A stretch of DNA of 44,909 bases from JAUYIV01 sp035464675 (GTDB taxonomy: Bacteria > Actinomycetota > Acidimicrobiia > Spongiisociales > UBA11373). The position numbers and the translations under genes are program-made. Numbering within the stretch: the first letter of the stretch is position 1; each line of letters begins with the position of its first letter. The notes under the pieces are model-generated. The model was not told the origin of the DNA. It searched no databases and worked only from the letters and a program-made list of their open reading frames with translations. Positions 24,003 through 32,536 of this stretch are shown here, one piece after another. Location of the stretch: contig DATHSA010000010.1 of the NCBI GenBank assembly GCA_035464675.1, positions 1-44,909 on the forward strand, written 5' to 3'.

Positions 24003-26539
24003 CACCCGGCGCTCACCCAGTCCGGGAGTCGCCCCGCCTCCTCGGGCCGCTGGCGGATCAGTCGCATGCCGTCGGGAACGACCTCCCGGTCGACCGTCCA
24101 CGCGGGATCCGGAAATCCGCCGAAATGCAGGTCGGAGCCCGGAAGCGGATCACCGAGACGACCCGGCAAGTCGGCCTCGGGGTCGAGAAGGGCCCAGCGT
24201 CTCCACACCGCGGTTCGCCCGGAGGTCGCGCAGGCGGCTCTGGGGGTCTGCTCGAGGCGCTCGGCGAGCATCACCGCCTCGGCCGGGTCGCCGCCGTGGC
24301 GGAGATCGGCGACATACTTCCCCCTCGCCGCCGCCACCGCGTCGGCTGTCGCCTCCTCCGTCACGGCCTCTGCGTCCCCCGGCAGCGTGCAGGCGGTTCG
24401 TCCGACCAGGAGCGACACGAACGGGTACCACTCCTCCTTGAGGGTGCGCAGGCGATCTATGCGGTAACGGTCGGGATGGCGCTCGGCGATCGCCTGGATC
24501 GCCTCCTCGAAGGCCGACTCCCGCTCCACCGACATCGATCCCGCTCGCTTGCGGTAGCGGAAGAGGGGCTGGTCGACCCGAACCTGACTCCACCCTCCCT
24601 CGTGGAGGCGGTTCCACAGGTCCCAGTCCTCGGGACCGATCCCCATGGTCTCGTCGTAGCCCCCGACAGCCTCCCACGCAGCCCGGCGCAGCAGCACGCA
24701 GCCGATGATCCCGTTGGAGAACATCTGCCAGTAGGGATTGAACGGGCGGGGCACCCACACCGCTTCAACATCACCGAAGAGCTCGGCCCAGCAGTGGGCG
24801 AAGGCCGCACCCGGGTCGGCCTCGAGCGCCCCCAGCATCACCTCGATGAATCCCGGCGCCAGTTCGTCGTCGGCATCGAGGGGCACCACGAAGTCGCCCC
24901 GGGCGGCGGCGATGCCGGCGTTGCGGGCTGCCGACAGACCACGGTTCGGCGTGCGGATCAGGGTCACCCGGGGCCAGCGGGCCAGCCGGTCCAACTCTGC
25001 GATCGTCTCCGGGTCGGTCGATCCGTCGTCCACCAGCACGATCTCCCATGGCGGGCCGGCCTGCTCGAACACGCTCGAGACTGCGGCCCCGACCCATTCG
25101 CCCTGCTCGAAACACGGAATGACCACGCTGACACGCGGAGCGGCCTCGGGGTAGAGGCCGCTCTCGATGGTCCGCTCGACGCGCGCCCGGCGCTCGTTCG
25201 CCGCACGGCGATCCTCCTCGGCCCACCACACCTCGCGCCCTCCCATACGCGCCTTGAGCTTCTTCGGCAGCAGCCGGGACAGAAGACCGGCGACCGGCTT
25301 CGGGACGAGCCGAACGAGCCGTCGCATGACGCCGAGCCCCGCCGGCTCGGAGGTCTGCGATCTGGCGAACGTCGTGACCGCGCGCGTCGCAAGACCGGCC
25401 TGCGTGTTGGGATGACGCGGCTCGGGCAGTGGACCGAGGTAGGCCTCGGTCGGGTCCCCGACGCGCGGCGCCGGCTGGCCGGCGAGCGACTCGAAGGCCG
25501 CTCGATCCTCGACCACCCGGTCGAGTGCCGCCGTGAGGCCGGCGATCGATCCGTCGTAGACGAAGAAGCCCGCACCCGAGCGATACGGCTCGAAAGGTGG
25601 GATGTCGGGCACGATCACCGGGAAACCGGCGCGGCGCGCCTCGTGGGCGGCGAGGCAGAAGGTCTCGTACCGGCTTGGCAGCACCACCGCCCACGCCGAG
25701 GACATCGCGTCGAGTGCATCCTCCCGCTCCATCCTCCCCGTCAGCACGAACCGGTCGCGTAGGGCCTCCGGGATCAGGGATCGGATCACCTCCGACATCG
25801 GTCGATCCTCGGTCGCCGACCACCCGTCCTGACCGATGATCCGGATGACCGCCTCGTGGTGAGACTCGAGAACCGGGACGGCTGCGCGCGCCAGGTCGTG
25901 CCATCCCTTCTGCTCGCTGAGCCTGCCGAATCCGACGACGAGTGGCGTCGAACCCGGTCGCCACTCCCTCTGCGCCACATGGGGAACAACCGGTGGCGCG
26001 ACGACGATCCTGTCCTGATCGATGTCGTATCGCTCGACGACCCAGCGCCCCACGGCCGCGGACGGAACCATCACGGCGTCGACCATCGGGAACATCAGGC
26101 GCTCGAGGCGACCCAGCTGATCCATCGGCGGCGGTGCCGCCCCGATCGACTCGGTGATGGCGTCGATCGGGCTGTGGAGGCGGACGACCAGCCGCGTCGT
26201 CTCGAGGCCCAGAGGGGCCCGGTTCGTCAGCGCCCACCACGCCAGCGCCTCGAAATCACAGAACTCGACGAGATCGACCGGCCCGCCGGCCACGATCTCC
26301 CCGAGCCGTTCGCCGACGAGGCGCGAGCGCTCCAGGAACCAGTCGATCGTCCCATCGGGCGACCCCGGGTCGACGACCTCCACGCCGTCCGCCGACGCGT
26401 TCGTCGTGGCCGCGAGAACAACGGTGACGTCGTTGTCCGTGCCGAGGGCCGCGGCGAGCCCGGCGACCACCGCTCCGGCCCCACCGGGCACGTATGGGTC
26501 CAGTTCCTGGGTGGCGAAGAGGATGCGCCGCGGCGTCAT
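24002..26539 (-). CDS. Two-domain glycosyltransferase: GT4 fused to GT2
   Basis: An 845-residue fusion. Residues ~1-390 are a GT4: RRILFATQELDPYVPGGAGA with a PGGAGA loop, then VVGFGRLSEQKGWHDLARA and LPSRYETFCLAAHEARRAGFPV (E-x-F-x-x-x-x-x-E). A basic linker (~395-465) follows. Residues ~468-720 are a GT2: VSVVIPCFEQGEWVG, VLVDDGSTDPE, GLSAARNAGIAAARGDFV, PLDADDELAPG and GPEDWDLWNRL. The C-terminal ~100 residues are unassigned. ATG 26539 is used; a frame open further upstream is low in family residues. The two catalytic domains suggest consecutive sugar additions. It is followed by a coupled GT-B gene. A 41-codon open frame ends at its start codon (see 26536-26661). Confidence 0.87.
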   Translation of the reverse strand: MTPRRILFATQELDPYVPGGAGAVVAGLAAALGTDNDVTVVLAATTNASADGVEVVDPGSPDGTIDWFLERSRLVGERLGEIVAGGPVDLVEFCDFEALAWWALTNRAPLGLETTRLVVRLHSPIDAITESIGAAPPPMDQLGRLERLMFPMVDAVMVPSAAVGRWVVERYDIDQDRIVVAPPVVPHVAQREWRPGSTPLVVGFGRLSEQKGWHDLARAAVPVLESHHEAVIRIIGQDGWSATEDRPMSEVIRSLIPEALRDRFVLTGRMEREDALDAMSSAWAVVLPSRYETFCLAAHEARRAGFPVIVPDIPPFEPYRSGAGFFVYDGSIAGLTAALDRVVEDRAAFESLAGQPAPRVGDPTEAYLGPLPEPRHPNTQAGLATRAVTTFARSQTSEPAGLGVMRRLVRLVPKPVAGLLSRLLPKKLKARMGGREVWWAEEDRRAANERRARVERTIESGLYPEAAPRVSVVIPCFEQGEWVGAAVSSVFEQAGPPWEIVLVDDGSTDPETIAELDRLARWPRVTLIRTPNRGLSAARNAGIAAARGDFVVPLDADDELAPGFIEVMLGALEADPGAAFAHCWAELFGDVEAVWVPRPFNPYWQMFSNGIIGCVLLRRAAWEAVGGYDETMGIGPEDWDLWNRLHEGGWSQVRVDQPLFRYRKRAGSMSVERESAFEEAIQAIAERHPDRYRIDRLRTLKEEWYPFVSLLVGRTACTLPGDAEAVTEEATADAVAAARGKYVADLRHGGDPAEAVMLAERLEQTPRAACATSGRTAVWRRWALLDPEADLPGRLGDPLPGSDLHFGGFPDPAWTVDREVVPDGMRLIRQRPEEAGRLPDWVSAG

Positions 26540-26661
26540 CTGCCGCCCGGATGGAGCGGCACCCCGGCGCCGCCGGGCGATACGCGGGGAGACCGGGCTC
26601 CGAATCGTCGGTTCGGGTGGAGACCGGCCCACGGCGGGGCGCTGCCACGAGGCTCGAACAC
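26536..26661 (-). CDS. Possible leaderless 41-aa upstream small ORF (leader peptide candidate)
   Basis: Starts at GTG 26661, 7 nt after TATCGT (26669-26674), and ends in a TGA that overlaps the ATG of the GT4-GT2 gene as ATGA. The product is 41 residues, rich in Pro, Gly and Arg, with no recognisable domain. The arrangement would couple translation of the small ORF to the large gene. High GC makes open frames of this length common, so the evidence is the promoter spacing plus the exact overlap, not coding bias. Confidence 0.3.
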   Translation of the reverse strand: MFEPRGSAPPWAGLHPNRRFGARSPRVSPGGAGVPLHPGGR

Positions 26662-26668
26662 CCCCGGG

Positions 26669-26674
26669 ACGATA
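26669..26674 (-). promoter_or_regulatory. Putative -10 element of the GT4-GT2 / GT-B operon
   Basis: TATCGT on the minus strand. It would give either a ~120-nt leader for the GT4-GT2 gene or a leaderless message beginning at GTG 26661. Confidence 0.35.
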
Positions 26675-26736
26675 GTTGCCTGCCGGAACCCGGACCGGAG
26701 GAGGAGGGGCGCAGATCACCCCGACCACCCGGGTGA

Positions 26737-26742
26737 TACCTT
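26737..26742 (+). promoter_or_regulatory. -10 element of a probable leaderless promoter for the Gfo/Idh gene
   Basis: TACCTT, then GCCCCC, then ATG 26749. Hexamer and 6-nt gap match those at 612-623. No ribosome binding site is present. Confidence 0.55.
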
Positions 26743-26748
26743 GCCCCC

Positions 26749-27636
26749 ATGCGGGTAGGGCTCACCGGAGTCGGGCGATGGGGACGGCACATCCTGCGCG
26801 ATCTGGTCTCCCTGGGATGTGAGGTTCACGCCGTGGCGCGGTCGCCCGAGAGCACAGAGCGGGCGACGGCGGGCGGGGCTCAGTCCGTGGTGCCCTCACT
26901 CGACACGATGCCGGAGGTCGACGGTCTGGTCGTTGCGACCCCGGCGAGCACCCACGCCGACGTGGTCGCACGGGCGCTCGATCTGGGAGTGCCGGTCTTC
27001 GTCGAGAAGCCCCTCACGGTCGATCCGCAGTCAGCAGAAGCATTGGCGGAGCGTGCCCCGGGCCGGCTCTTCGTCATGGACAAATGGCGATATCACCCCG
27101 GCGTGGAGCGGATCGCCGCGATGGCTCGTTCAGGTGAGCACGGGCCGGTGGAGCGTATCCGGTCGTGGCGGCTCTCGAAGGCCGTCGATCACGACGACGT
27201 CGACTCGGTGTGGATCATGCTCCCCCACGACCTGTCGATCATCCAGGAGATCGCCGGGGCTCTCCCTGGGGCCCTCTCCGCGGAGGGAGCCCGGGGCGTG
27301 GGTCAGGAGGCCCGCCTCACCGGGAGGCTCGGTCCCGAGCCGGAGTGCCTGGTGGAGGTCTCCGGGATGAGTCCCATCCGGCAACGCCGGCTGGAGGTCC
27401 GGTACGCCGATGCCGAGGTCCTGCTGGACGGCGCCTATGCCAGAGCCCTTCGACTGCGCCGGCGCGGAGCAGCGGGGGCCGAGGAGCTGCCGTTGCCGGA
27501 CGACCCGCCTCTCCTCGCAGAACTGACCGTCTTCGTGGAGCACCTCCGCGGCGGCCCGCCGCCGCGGAGCTCTGCGTCAGACGGCGCGTCGACAGTGCGG
27601 CGCATCCACGAGCTGCGCCGGCTCGCAGGGATATGA
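26749..27636 (+). CDS. Gfo/Idh/MocA-family oxidoreductase
   Basis: A 295-residue NAD(P)-dependent sugar oxidoreductase. The N-terminal Rossmann motif MRVGLTGVGRWGRHI (~1-15) is followed by VVATPASTHADVVARAL (~62-78) and the family hallmark VEKPLT (~85-90) with its catalytic Lys. The C-terminal alpha/beta domain holds W-R-L-S-K and MLPHDLSII (~160), with the conserved His. At 295 residues it is shorter than the usual ~330-350. It probably oxidises or reduces a nucleotide-linked sugar, for example at C3, but the substrate is not visible in the sequence. The gene is leaderless by promoter spacing, and its stop overlaps the next start as ATGA. Confidence 0.85.
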   Translation: MRVGLTGVGRWGRHILRDLVSLGCEVHAVARSPESTERATAGGAQSVVPSLDTMPEVDGLVVATPASTHADVVARALDLGVPVFVEKPLTVDPQSAEALAERAPGRLFVMDKWRYHPGVERIAAMARSGEHGPVERIRSWRLSKAVDHDDVDSVWIMLPHDLSIIQEIAGALPGALSAEGARGVGQEARLTGRLGPEPECLVEVSGMSPIRQRRLEVRYADAEVLLDGAYARALRLRRRGAAGAEELPLPDDPPLLAELTVFVEHLRGGPPPRSSASDGASTVRRIHELRRLAGI

Positions 27637-28574
27637 GGGGCTCGGTCCGGGCGACCGTCCTGATCCCGAGCCACGAGCACGGGCCGCTCCTGCTCCTGGC
27701 GGCGCGGTCCACGCTGGCCCAGACGGTCGAGGACATCGAGGTGTTCATCGTCCTCGACGGTGCCGACGACGCCACCCGCGAAGCGGCACACACGGCTCGC
27801 CGGGAGGACGACCGGGTGCACGTCATCGACAGGCCGAAGGGCGCTCGCCACGGCGAGGCGTACCGCCACGAGGCGCTTGCCGGGGCCCGGGGCGAGATCG
27901 TCTGCTACCTGGCCGACGACGACCTGTGGTTCCCCGATCACGTCGAGTACCTCCTCGATCTCCTCGAGGAGAATGACTTCGCCAACGTCCTACCACTCGT
28001 GGTGATGCCCGACGGGCGGCTCGACGTCCCCTATCTCGGCGACCTGGCCGATCCGAGATACCGGCAGGCGATCCTCGACGACTTCAACTTCGTCCCGCTG
28101 GGCGCGGCAGGACACACCATGAGCGCGTATCGGTCGCTTTCCGACGGATGGACGCCGGCGCCGCCCGGCCTCCCCACCGATCTCCACATGTGGAAGAAGT
28201 TCGCAGCGATCGAAGGGCTCCGCATGGTCTCAGGCGGTCATCCGACCCTGCTCCACCTACCCAGCGTCATGCGGCCCGACGTGGGCATCGAGGACCGGCT
28301 CGCCGAACTGCGCCTCTGGAGCGCACGAATGTCGGACGAGAGCGAGAGGGCCGCGATGCGCCGGGAGGGTGAGGACGCGCTGTCGAGGGCGGGAGCACAC
28401 TGGTTCATCGAGCAGCGCCGCTTCGAGCACGAGCTCTGGGTCATGCACCAGCGCCTCGACTCCGTCCGCGGCTCCGTCGCCTACCGGGCGGCGAGGCGTC
28501 TCGCAGGGATACCGGTGCTCGGAACCATCAGCCGATGGGTTGGAAGGGCGCTAGCCGGGCGAGAAGATCGCTGA
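27633..28574 (+). CDS. GT2 glycosyltransferase
   Basis: A 313-residue GT-A enzyme: RATVLIPSHEHGPLL (~6-20), EVFIVLDGADDATREAA (~34-50), ARGEIVCYLADDDLWFPDH (~84-102, the A-D-D-D metal site). After ~residue 210 comes a helical tail, ending in SVAYRAARRLAGIPV, similar to C-terminal tails of O-antigen GTs. The ATG overlaps the oxidoreductase stop (ATGA), so it is in the same leaderless transcript. Its last 47 bp run antisense to the end of the cupin epimerase gene on the other strand. Confidence 0.87.
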   Translation: MRGSVRATVLIPSHEHGPLLLLAARSTLAQTVEDIEVFIVLDGADDATREAAHTARREDDRVHVIDRPKGARHGEAYRHEALAGARGEIVCYLADDDLWFPDHVEYLLDLLEENDFANVLPLVVMPDGRLDVPYLGDLADPRYRQAILDDFNFVPLGAAGHTMSAYRSLSDGWTPAPPGLPTDLHMWKKFAAIEGLRMVSGGHPTLLHLPSVMRPDVGIEDRLAELRLWSARMSDESERAAMRREGEDALSRAGAHWFIEQRRFEHELWVMHQRLDSVRGSVAYRAARRLAGIPVLGTISRWVGRALAGREDR

Positions 28575-29064
28575 GGGACCCTGCCGCCGCGTCGCGTGCC
28601 GACACGATCGACGGCGTAAAGGGCCAATCGATCTCCAGCTCCGGATCCCCCCAGTGGCATCCGAACTCGTCGTCCGGATCCCAGTAGTGGGAGACGGCGT
28701 ACACATGGATGGACGGGGAATGGAACAGGAATCCGTGCGCCACGCCGACCGGGATGGTGAGCGCCACCATGGTCTTGCCGTCCAGGTCCAGAGTGAGCGC
28801 TCGCCCCTGCGTCGGCGAGCCCTGGCGAAGGTCGCGCAACCCGATGGTCGCCAGGCCCTCGACGACGAGGAGGTAGTCGGCATGCCGCAGATGGACGTGC
28901 ACGCCGCGGAGCACGCCGGGCTCGGAGCGAACGACGTTCCATTGCACCGGATCCAATCCCACGCCCCACTCGCGCCGGAAGACCTCGGTGAAGACTCCCC
29001 GTTGGTCCGGGTGCATGACGAGCTGTCGAAGATCGACGCCCGGGAAGAGCTGCTGCGACTCCAT
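28528..29064 (-). CDS. dTDP-4-keto-sugar 3,5-epimerase-like cupin (RmlC family)
   Basis: A 178-residue cupin related to RmlC, which epimerises a dTDP-4-keto-6-deoxy sugar. Landmarks are HPDQRGVFTEVFR (~19-31), GVLRGVHVH (~52-60) with the catalytic His, DLRQGSPTQGRALTL (~78-92), VGVAHGFLF (~106-114), and YWDPDDEFGCHWGDPELEIDWP (in two parts, ~128-149), matching the family's late Y-x-P-x-x-E-x-G-x-x-W-x-D-P. The strand after the catalytic His is altered relative to classical RmlC, so 3-epimerase or a related keto-sugar isomerase is possible. ATG 29064 has TACATT 8 nt upstream. No rmlA, rmlB or rmlD is in the window. Confidence 0.83.
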   Translation of the reverse strand: MESQQLFPGVDLRQLVMHPDQRGVFTEVFRREWGVGLDPVQWNVVRSEPGVLRGVHVHLRHADYLLVVEGLATIGLRDLRQGSPTQGRALTLDLDGKTMVALTIPVGVAHGFLFHSPSIHVYAVSHYWDPDDEFGCHWGDPELEIDWPFTPSIVSARDAAAGSLSDLLARLAPFQPIG

Positions 29065-29072
29065 GCTGTTCA

Positions 29073-29078
29073 AATGTA
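29073..29078 (-). promoter_or_regulatory. -10 element of a probable leaderless promoter for the cupin epimerase
   Basis: TACATT on the minus strand, 8 nt before the ATG at 29064. No ribosome binding site lies between. Confidence 0.4.
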
Positions 29079-29180
29079 GCCAGCCGGTCCTGAACCGTCC
29101 CGAGCCGGTCGCCTGCCCCAGGGCGGTCGGGGACACGCCACGTGCCGGTGCTCCGGCTCGAAGAGAACCGGCTTGGGGGA

Positions 29181-31199
29181 TCAGCCCGAGGCCCCGAGCC
29201 TCAAGATCTTCACCGTGCCGAAGGAGAAGAGCTCCTCGAGCTCGACGCCCTCATATCCCCTGATCCGGTCGATGTCGATGGGGGAACCCAGGAGGCCGTC
29301 GGTCGTGTGGTAGTAGTAGTCGTATCCCCGGGCGTTCAGGGCGCGCGCGGCCTCGAGCGCTCCCTCCTCCGACTGCAGCGCTTCGAACAAGGCGAAGTTC
29401 TCGTGGGTCCGGCTGGAGGCGAAGGAGAGGAAGTCCATCGAAACCGTGGCCGACGTGAAGACCGGCAGCCACATACCGGCATCGGCCGCAAAGATCGCGT
29501 GACTGCGGATCCCGCTGCCCCTGATGGCGTTGTTCACAAAGCCGGGGTCCGGCCCCAGGTTGTCCCGGATCCACCCGAACGCGATCGTGTCGTCGACCGT
29601 GACCATGGCCTGCTCACGGCTCTCACGCTCGAATTCGTCGTACGTGTCGACCGCATGAGCCGACACGACCGGGACCGCTGCCGCCAGGAGCAGCACAGGG
29701 ACCGCGATCGCGATGGACCGGCGCGTCCGGCCCCGGCGTGCGGACGCAGGAGCCACGGCCGGAGGTTCGACGGCGTCGATCGCGGCCTGAATCGCGGCGG
29801 CATAGGCAAGCGTGAACAGCGGGAGCAGCAGCAGCGACGCCGCCTCCCGACTCAGGTAATTGAAGAGTGGGAGCGAGACGAAGGGGAACAGCACCGGCGT
29901 GAGGAATCCGGCGGCGGCCACGACGAGGGCGCCTGTTCTGACGATGCCGCGTCCCAGCACCGCCACGACGATGAGGGCACCCGTGATCAGAGGGAGTTGA
30001 TCCAGCGCCGAGTGATAGGGCGCGTCCCGTATCGCCAGATAGGCCGCCTCGATCGCTCCCCCGAGCCTGTCCAGATACCCGCCGCCGTAGTCGAACGTGG
30101 CGATCGGATCGTTGGACACATTGACGTCCCACAGGCCCAGCGACAACCAGAGGCCGCCGACGACCGCGACGAGGCCTACGGCCCACACGAACGAGCGGAG
30201 CAGGGCCAGCAGGTCTCGCCGCGGAGCGCGGCGCCGCGACCAGGCCGCCACCAGCACGCCGAACCCGGTCAACACCGTCACGAACAGGAATGTCCCGTGA
30301 TGGACGAAGAAGAGCACCAGCACCGCTCCCCCGAGCGCGAGGCCGCGTGTCCTCGTGGGGCGTTTCGCCATGAGGGCGAGAGCGATGAACACGAGTGGGA
30401 GCAGCGCGAGGGCGAGCACGAACGCGTTCTTGCCCTGTTCCAGGTACAGCCGCTCCGGGTACGGCCCGAGGAACATGAAGATGGCGACGGCAACGGCCAT
30501 CGTCCGCCGACGCGTGATGATGAGGGCGGCGAGTGACCACGACACGATCGAGAAGGCGCTCGCCACGTTCGTCACGTAGTGAACGGTCAGCGGGGCGGTC
30601 GATCCCGTGGCCTCCGCGAGGAAGTTCGACAGGATGTGGAGTCCGGGGGCGTAGAAGTACTCGATCGTCCCGGTCTCCAGGATGCTCTGGGTCATCCATG
30701 AGTGCGCGTAGGGGTCCCAGAGGATGGGAGCCAGGACCCCGAAGGTCGACGCGACCCGGCTCAGCAGCGCCAGTCCGAACACGAGTGAGATGACGGCGAA
30801 TGCCGGCGTGTCGCCGCCGGGGGGCTCCCAGACGGCGGCGTCTCCGGCCAGATACCGAACGCCCACGGCGAGCACCGCCGCCGCCACCAACCACCCGGGC
30901 CTCAGCGGGATCCCGACGATGCGCAGGAGTCCGCCAAAGACGATCACGGTCCCGGCGTTCGCCAGGGCGATCGCCGGCAGCGCGACCCAGAGATTTCCCC
31001 TCGTCACCCTTATGAAGAAGCTCGCCGGGTAGGCAAAGACGAACGCCAGGAGGAACGGCTGCGGGGAGAGAGCCGCCAGGACTGCGAACACGGCGCACAC
31101 CGCCACCGACAGCGGGCTCGGCCGGCGTCCCCTGCTGCCCGTGGCCTCCGGCGCGTCGCCCCCGGCCTCCGAGCCGGACAGCCGCTCGACCAGGGTCAC
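29181..31199 (-). CDS. Large integral membrane protein, probable GT-C-type glycosyltransferase
   Basis: A 672-residue protein with a ~27-residue polar N-terminus and about twelve hydrophobic segments to ~residue 510, then a soluble C-terminal domain of ~150 residues. The longest early polar loop holds LWDPYAHSWMTQSILETG (~160-177) followed by YAPGLHILSNFLAEATG, an arrangement seen in GT-C-like proteins, where an Asp and a following amphipathic helix face the outside. The last ~140 residues (SREQAMVTVDDTIAFGWIRDN onward, quoted in part) may be an extracytoplasmic domain. The GTG at 31199 has no convincing ribosome binding site. Function in glycan assembly is inferred from context and topology; no family name is certain. 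Confidence 0.72.
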   Translation of the reverse strand: MTLVERLSGSEAGGDAPEATGSRGRRPSPLSVAVCAVFAVLAALSPQPFLLAFVFAYPASFFIRVTRGNLWVALPAIALANAGTVIVFGGLLRIVGIPLRPGWLVAAAVLAVGVRYLAGDAAVWEPPGGDTPAFAVISLVFGLALLSRVASTFGVLAPILWDPYAHSWMTQSILETGTIEYFYAPGLHILSNFLAEATGSTAPLTVHYVTNVASAFSIVSWSLAALIITRRRTMAVAVAIFMFLGPYPERLYLEQGKNAFVLALALLPLVFIALALMAKRPTRTRGLALGGAVLVLFFVHHGTFLFVTVLTGFGVLVAAWSRRRAPRRDLLALLRSFVWAVGLVAVVGGLWLSLGLWDVNVSNDPIATFDYGGGYLDRLGGAIEAAYLAIRDAPYHSALDQLPLITGALIVVAVLGRGIVRTGALVVAAAGFLTPVLFPFVSLPLFNYLSREAASLLLLPLFTLAYAAAIQAAIDAVEPPAVAPASARRGRTRRSIAIAVPVLLLAAAVPVVSAHAVDTYDEFERESREQAMVTVDDTIAFGWIRDNLGPDPGFVNNAIRGSGIRSHAIFAADAGMWLPVFTSATVSMDFLSFASSRTHENFALFEALQSEEGALEAARALNARGYDYYYHTTDGLLGSPIDIDRIRGYEGVELEELFSFGTVKILRLGASG

Positions 31200-31395
31200 G
31201 AGAGCGCACCGGCAGCCGCAGGGCCCCGCGCGCCGTGCCGGAGGCGCGACGGAGCCGCCGCGGCGCTCATGGCCGGGCGAGGTCGAGACGGCGCGTACGG
31301 GATCCGATCAGGGAACTCCACGGGCGGAGGCATGGTACCGATGGGTGTCGGTCATCCGGATCCCGCGGTGCTGGAACGCGACGGGACGCCGCCCA

Positions 31396-31401
31396 TAGGA
31401 T
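31396..31401 (+). promoter_or_regulatory. -10 element of a probable leaderless promoter for the GT4 at 31409
   Basis: TAGGAT, then GCCCCCC, then GTG 31409, a 7-nt gap without a ribosome binding site. An in-frame ATG at 31400 falls inside the hexamer and is therefore less likely to be used. Confidence 0.5.
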
Positions 31402-31408
31402 GCCCCCC

Positions 31409-32527
31409 GTGACCGAAGGGCACGATCCACGAATCGAGAAGGGAGGTGTGCTGCATCTCCTCCCGATGGACACGGCGCGCGGAGGCCAGGTGTACGCCAG
31501 GGCCCTTGTCGACGCCCTCGACTCCCCCACGGAGCCCCATCGCATCCTGACCCTGTTCGACGCCCCCGGATTCGTGCTCGACGCGGATGTGCAGCTGAGC
31601 GTGCCTGACGGGTGGCTGCACCGCCTCGGGTTCGATCCCCGGGCGACCACCCGCTTGCGCGGGGCGCTACGCCGCATCGAGCCGCGGGTGGTCATCGGAC
31701 ATGGCGCCGAGACGGTGAAGTACGCCGCGTTCGCCGGGCTCCGCAGCACACCGCTGGTCTACTACATGGTGGGGTCGGCCGATCCGCGTCTTCTCCGGCA
31801 GCCGCGGCGCCTCCTCCACACGGTGTACAGCCGCCGGGCCACCCATGTCGTCGCCGTGTCCTCGGACGTCGCCGGAGAGGCCCAGCGCCGGCTCGGGATC
31901 CCGCAGGAGAAGCTGGAGGTCATCCCCAACGGCCGCGACGGCGCCGTCTATCGCCCACTCCCCCGGGAGGGCGACAACCCCCGGGTCGTCTTCGTGGGCC
32001 ACATGACGGCGGTGAAGCGGCCCGGGCTGTTCCTGGACACCGTCGACGAGGTCCGGCGACGGGGCCTGACCTTCGAAGCGCTCATGGTGGGCGACGGGCC
32101 ACTCGAAGCGGCACTGCGCCCGAAGGCAGAGATGGTTGGCGTGGAGATGCTCGGCAGGCGTGAGGACGTCCCCCGGATCCTCGGTACCAGCGACGTCCTC
32201 GTGTTCACCAGCGTCCCTGAGAACGAGGGGATGCCCGGGGTGCTGATCGAAGCCGGACTGTGCGGAGCCGCCGTACTGTCGACACGGGTCCCCGGCGCTG
32301 GCGATGTGATCGAGGACGGCACGACCGGGATCATCGTCGACGCCGACGACCAGCATGGCCTGGTCGACGCCCTCCACCGGCTCGTAGCCGACCGGGAACT
32401 TCGCGAGCGCCTGGGTGGGGAGGCTCGCCGGCACTGCCTGCAGCACTTCTCCTTCGACGCGAGCGCCCGGCTCTGGGCCGGGCTCCTCCAGCGCCTCCCG
32501 GGCGGCGGCGCCGGCAGCCCGCAGTAG
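31409..32527 (+). CDS. Glycosyltransferase family 4
   Basis: A 372-residue GT-B enzyme. VLHLLPMDTARGGQVYARAL (~13-32) gives the N-terminal loop, VIPNGRDGAVYRPLP (~171-185) the hinge, RVVFVGHMTAVKRPGLFL (~192-209) the donor-site K-R, and VFTSVPENEGMPGVLIEAGLCGAAV (quoted in part: PENEGMPGVLIEAG, ~270) the E-G-x-x-x-x-x-x-E motif. GTG 31409 is picked on the leaderless promoter spacing; ATG 31400 is three codons earlier. It is followed after 9 bp by the GT4-GNAT fusion and starts the diamino-sugar segment of the locus. Confidence 0.88.
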   Translation: MTEGHDPRIEKGGVLHLLPMDTARGGQVYARALVDALDSPTEPHRILTLFDAPGFVLDADVQLSVPDGWLHRLGFDPRATTRLRGALRRIEPRVVIGHGAETVKYAAFAGLRSTPLVYYMVGSADPRLLRQPRRLLHTVYSRRATHVVAVSSDVAGEAQRRLGIPQEKLEVIPNGRDGAVYRPLPREGDNPRVVFVGHMTAVKRPGLFLDTVDEVRRRGLTFEALMVGDGPLEAALRPKAEMVGVEMLGRREDVPRILGTSDVLVFTSVPENEGMPGVLIEAGLCGAAVLSTRVPGAGDVIEDGTTGIIVDADDQHGLVDALHRLVADRELRERLGGEARRHCLQHFSFDASARLWAGLLQRLPGGGAGSPQ

Positions 32528-32530
32528 GGT
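32525..32530 (+). promoter_or_regulatory. Possible internal -10 element before the GT4-GNAT gene
   Basis: TAGGGT overlaps the TAG stop of the preceding gene, then CTCGCC and GTG 32537. It fits the leaderless spacing, but AGGG could equally be a weak ribosome binding site in an operon. Confidence 0.3.
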
Positions 32531-32536
32531 CTCGCC

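Noticed and set aside
24125..25762. Long open frame on the plus strand opposite the GT4-GT2 gene (similar long frames lie opposite several other genes).
   Set aside because: Its translation shows no domain and is rich in residues expected from reading GC-rich codons backwards. The minus-strand gene has complete motifs, so this is a shadow.
31196..31333. 46-codon open frame on the minus strand ending as GTGA at the start of the membrane protein gene, a possible leader ORF.
   Set aside because: The -10-like TACCAT overlaps its ATG and is 10 nt from the next GTG, outside the spacing seen elsewhere. At this GC content such a frame is likely by chance.
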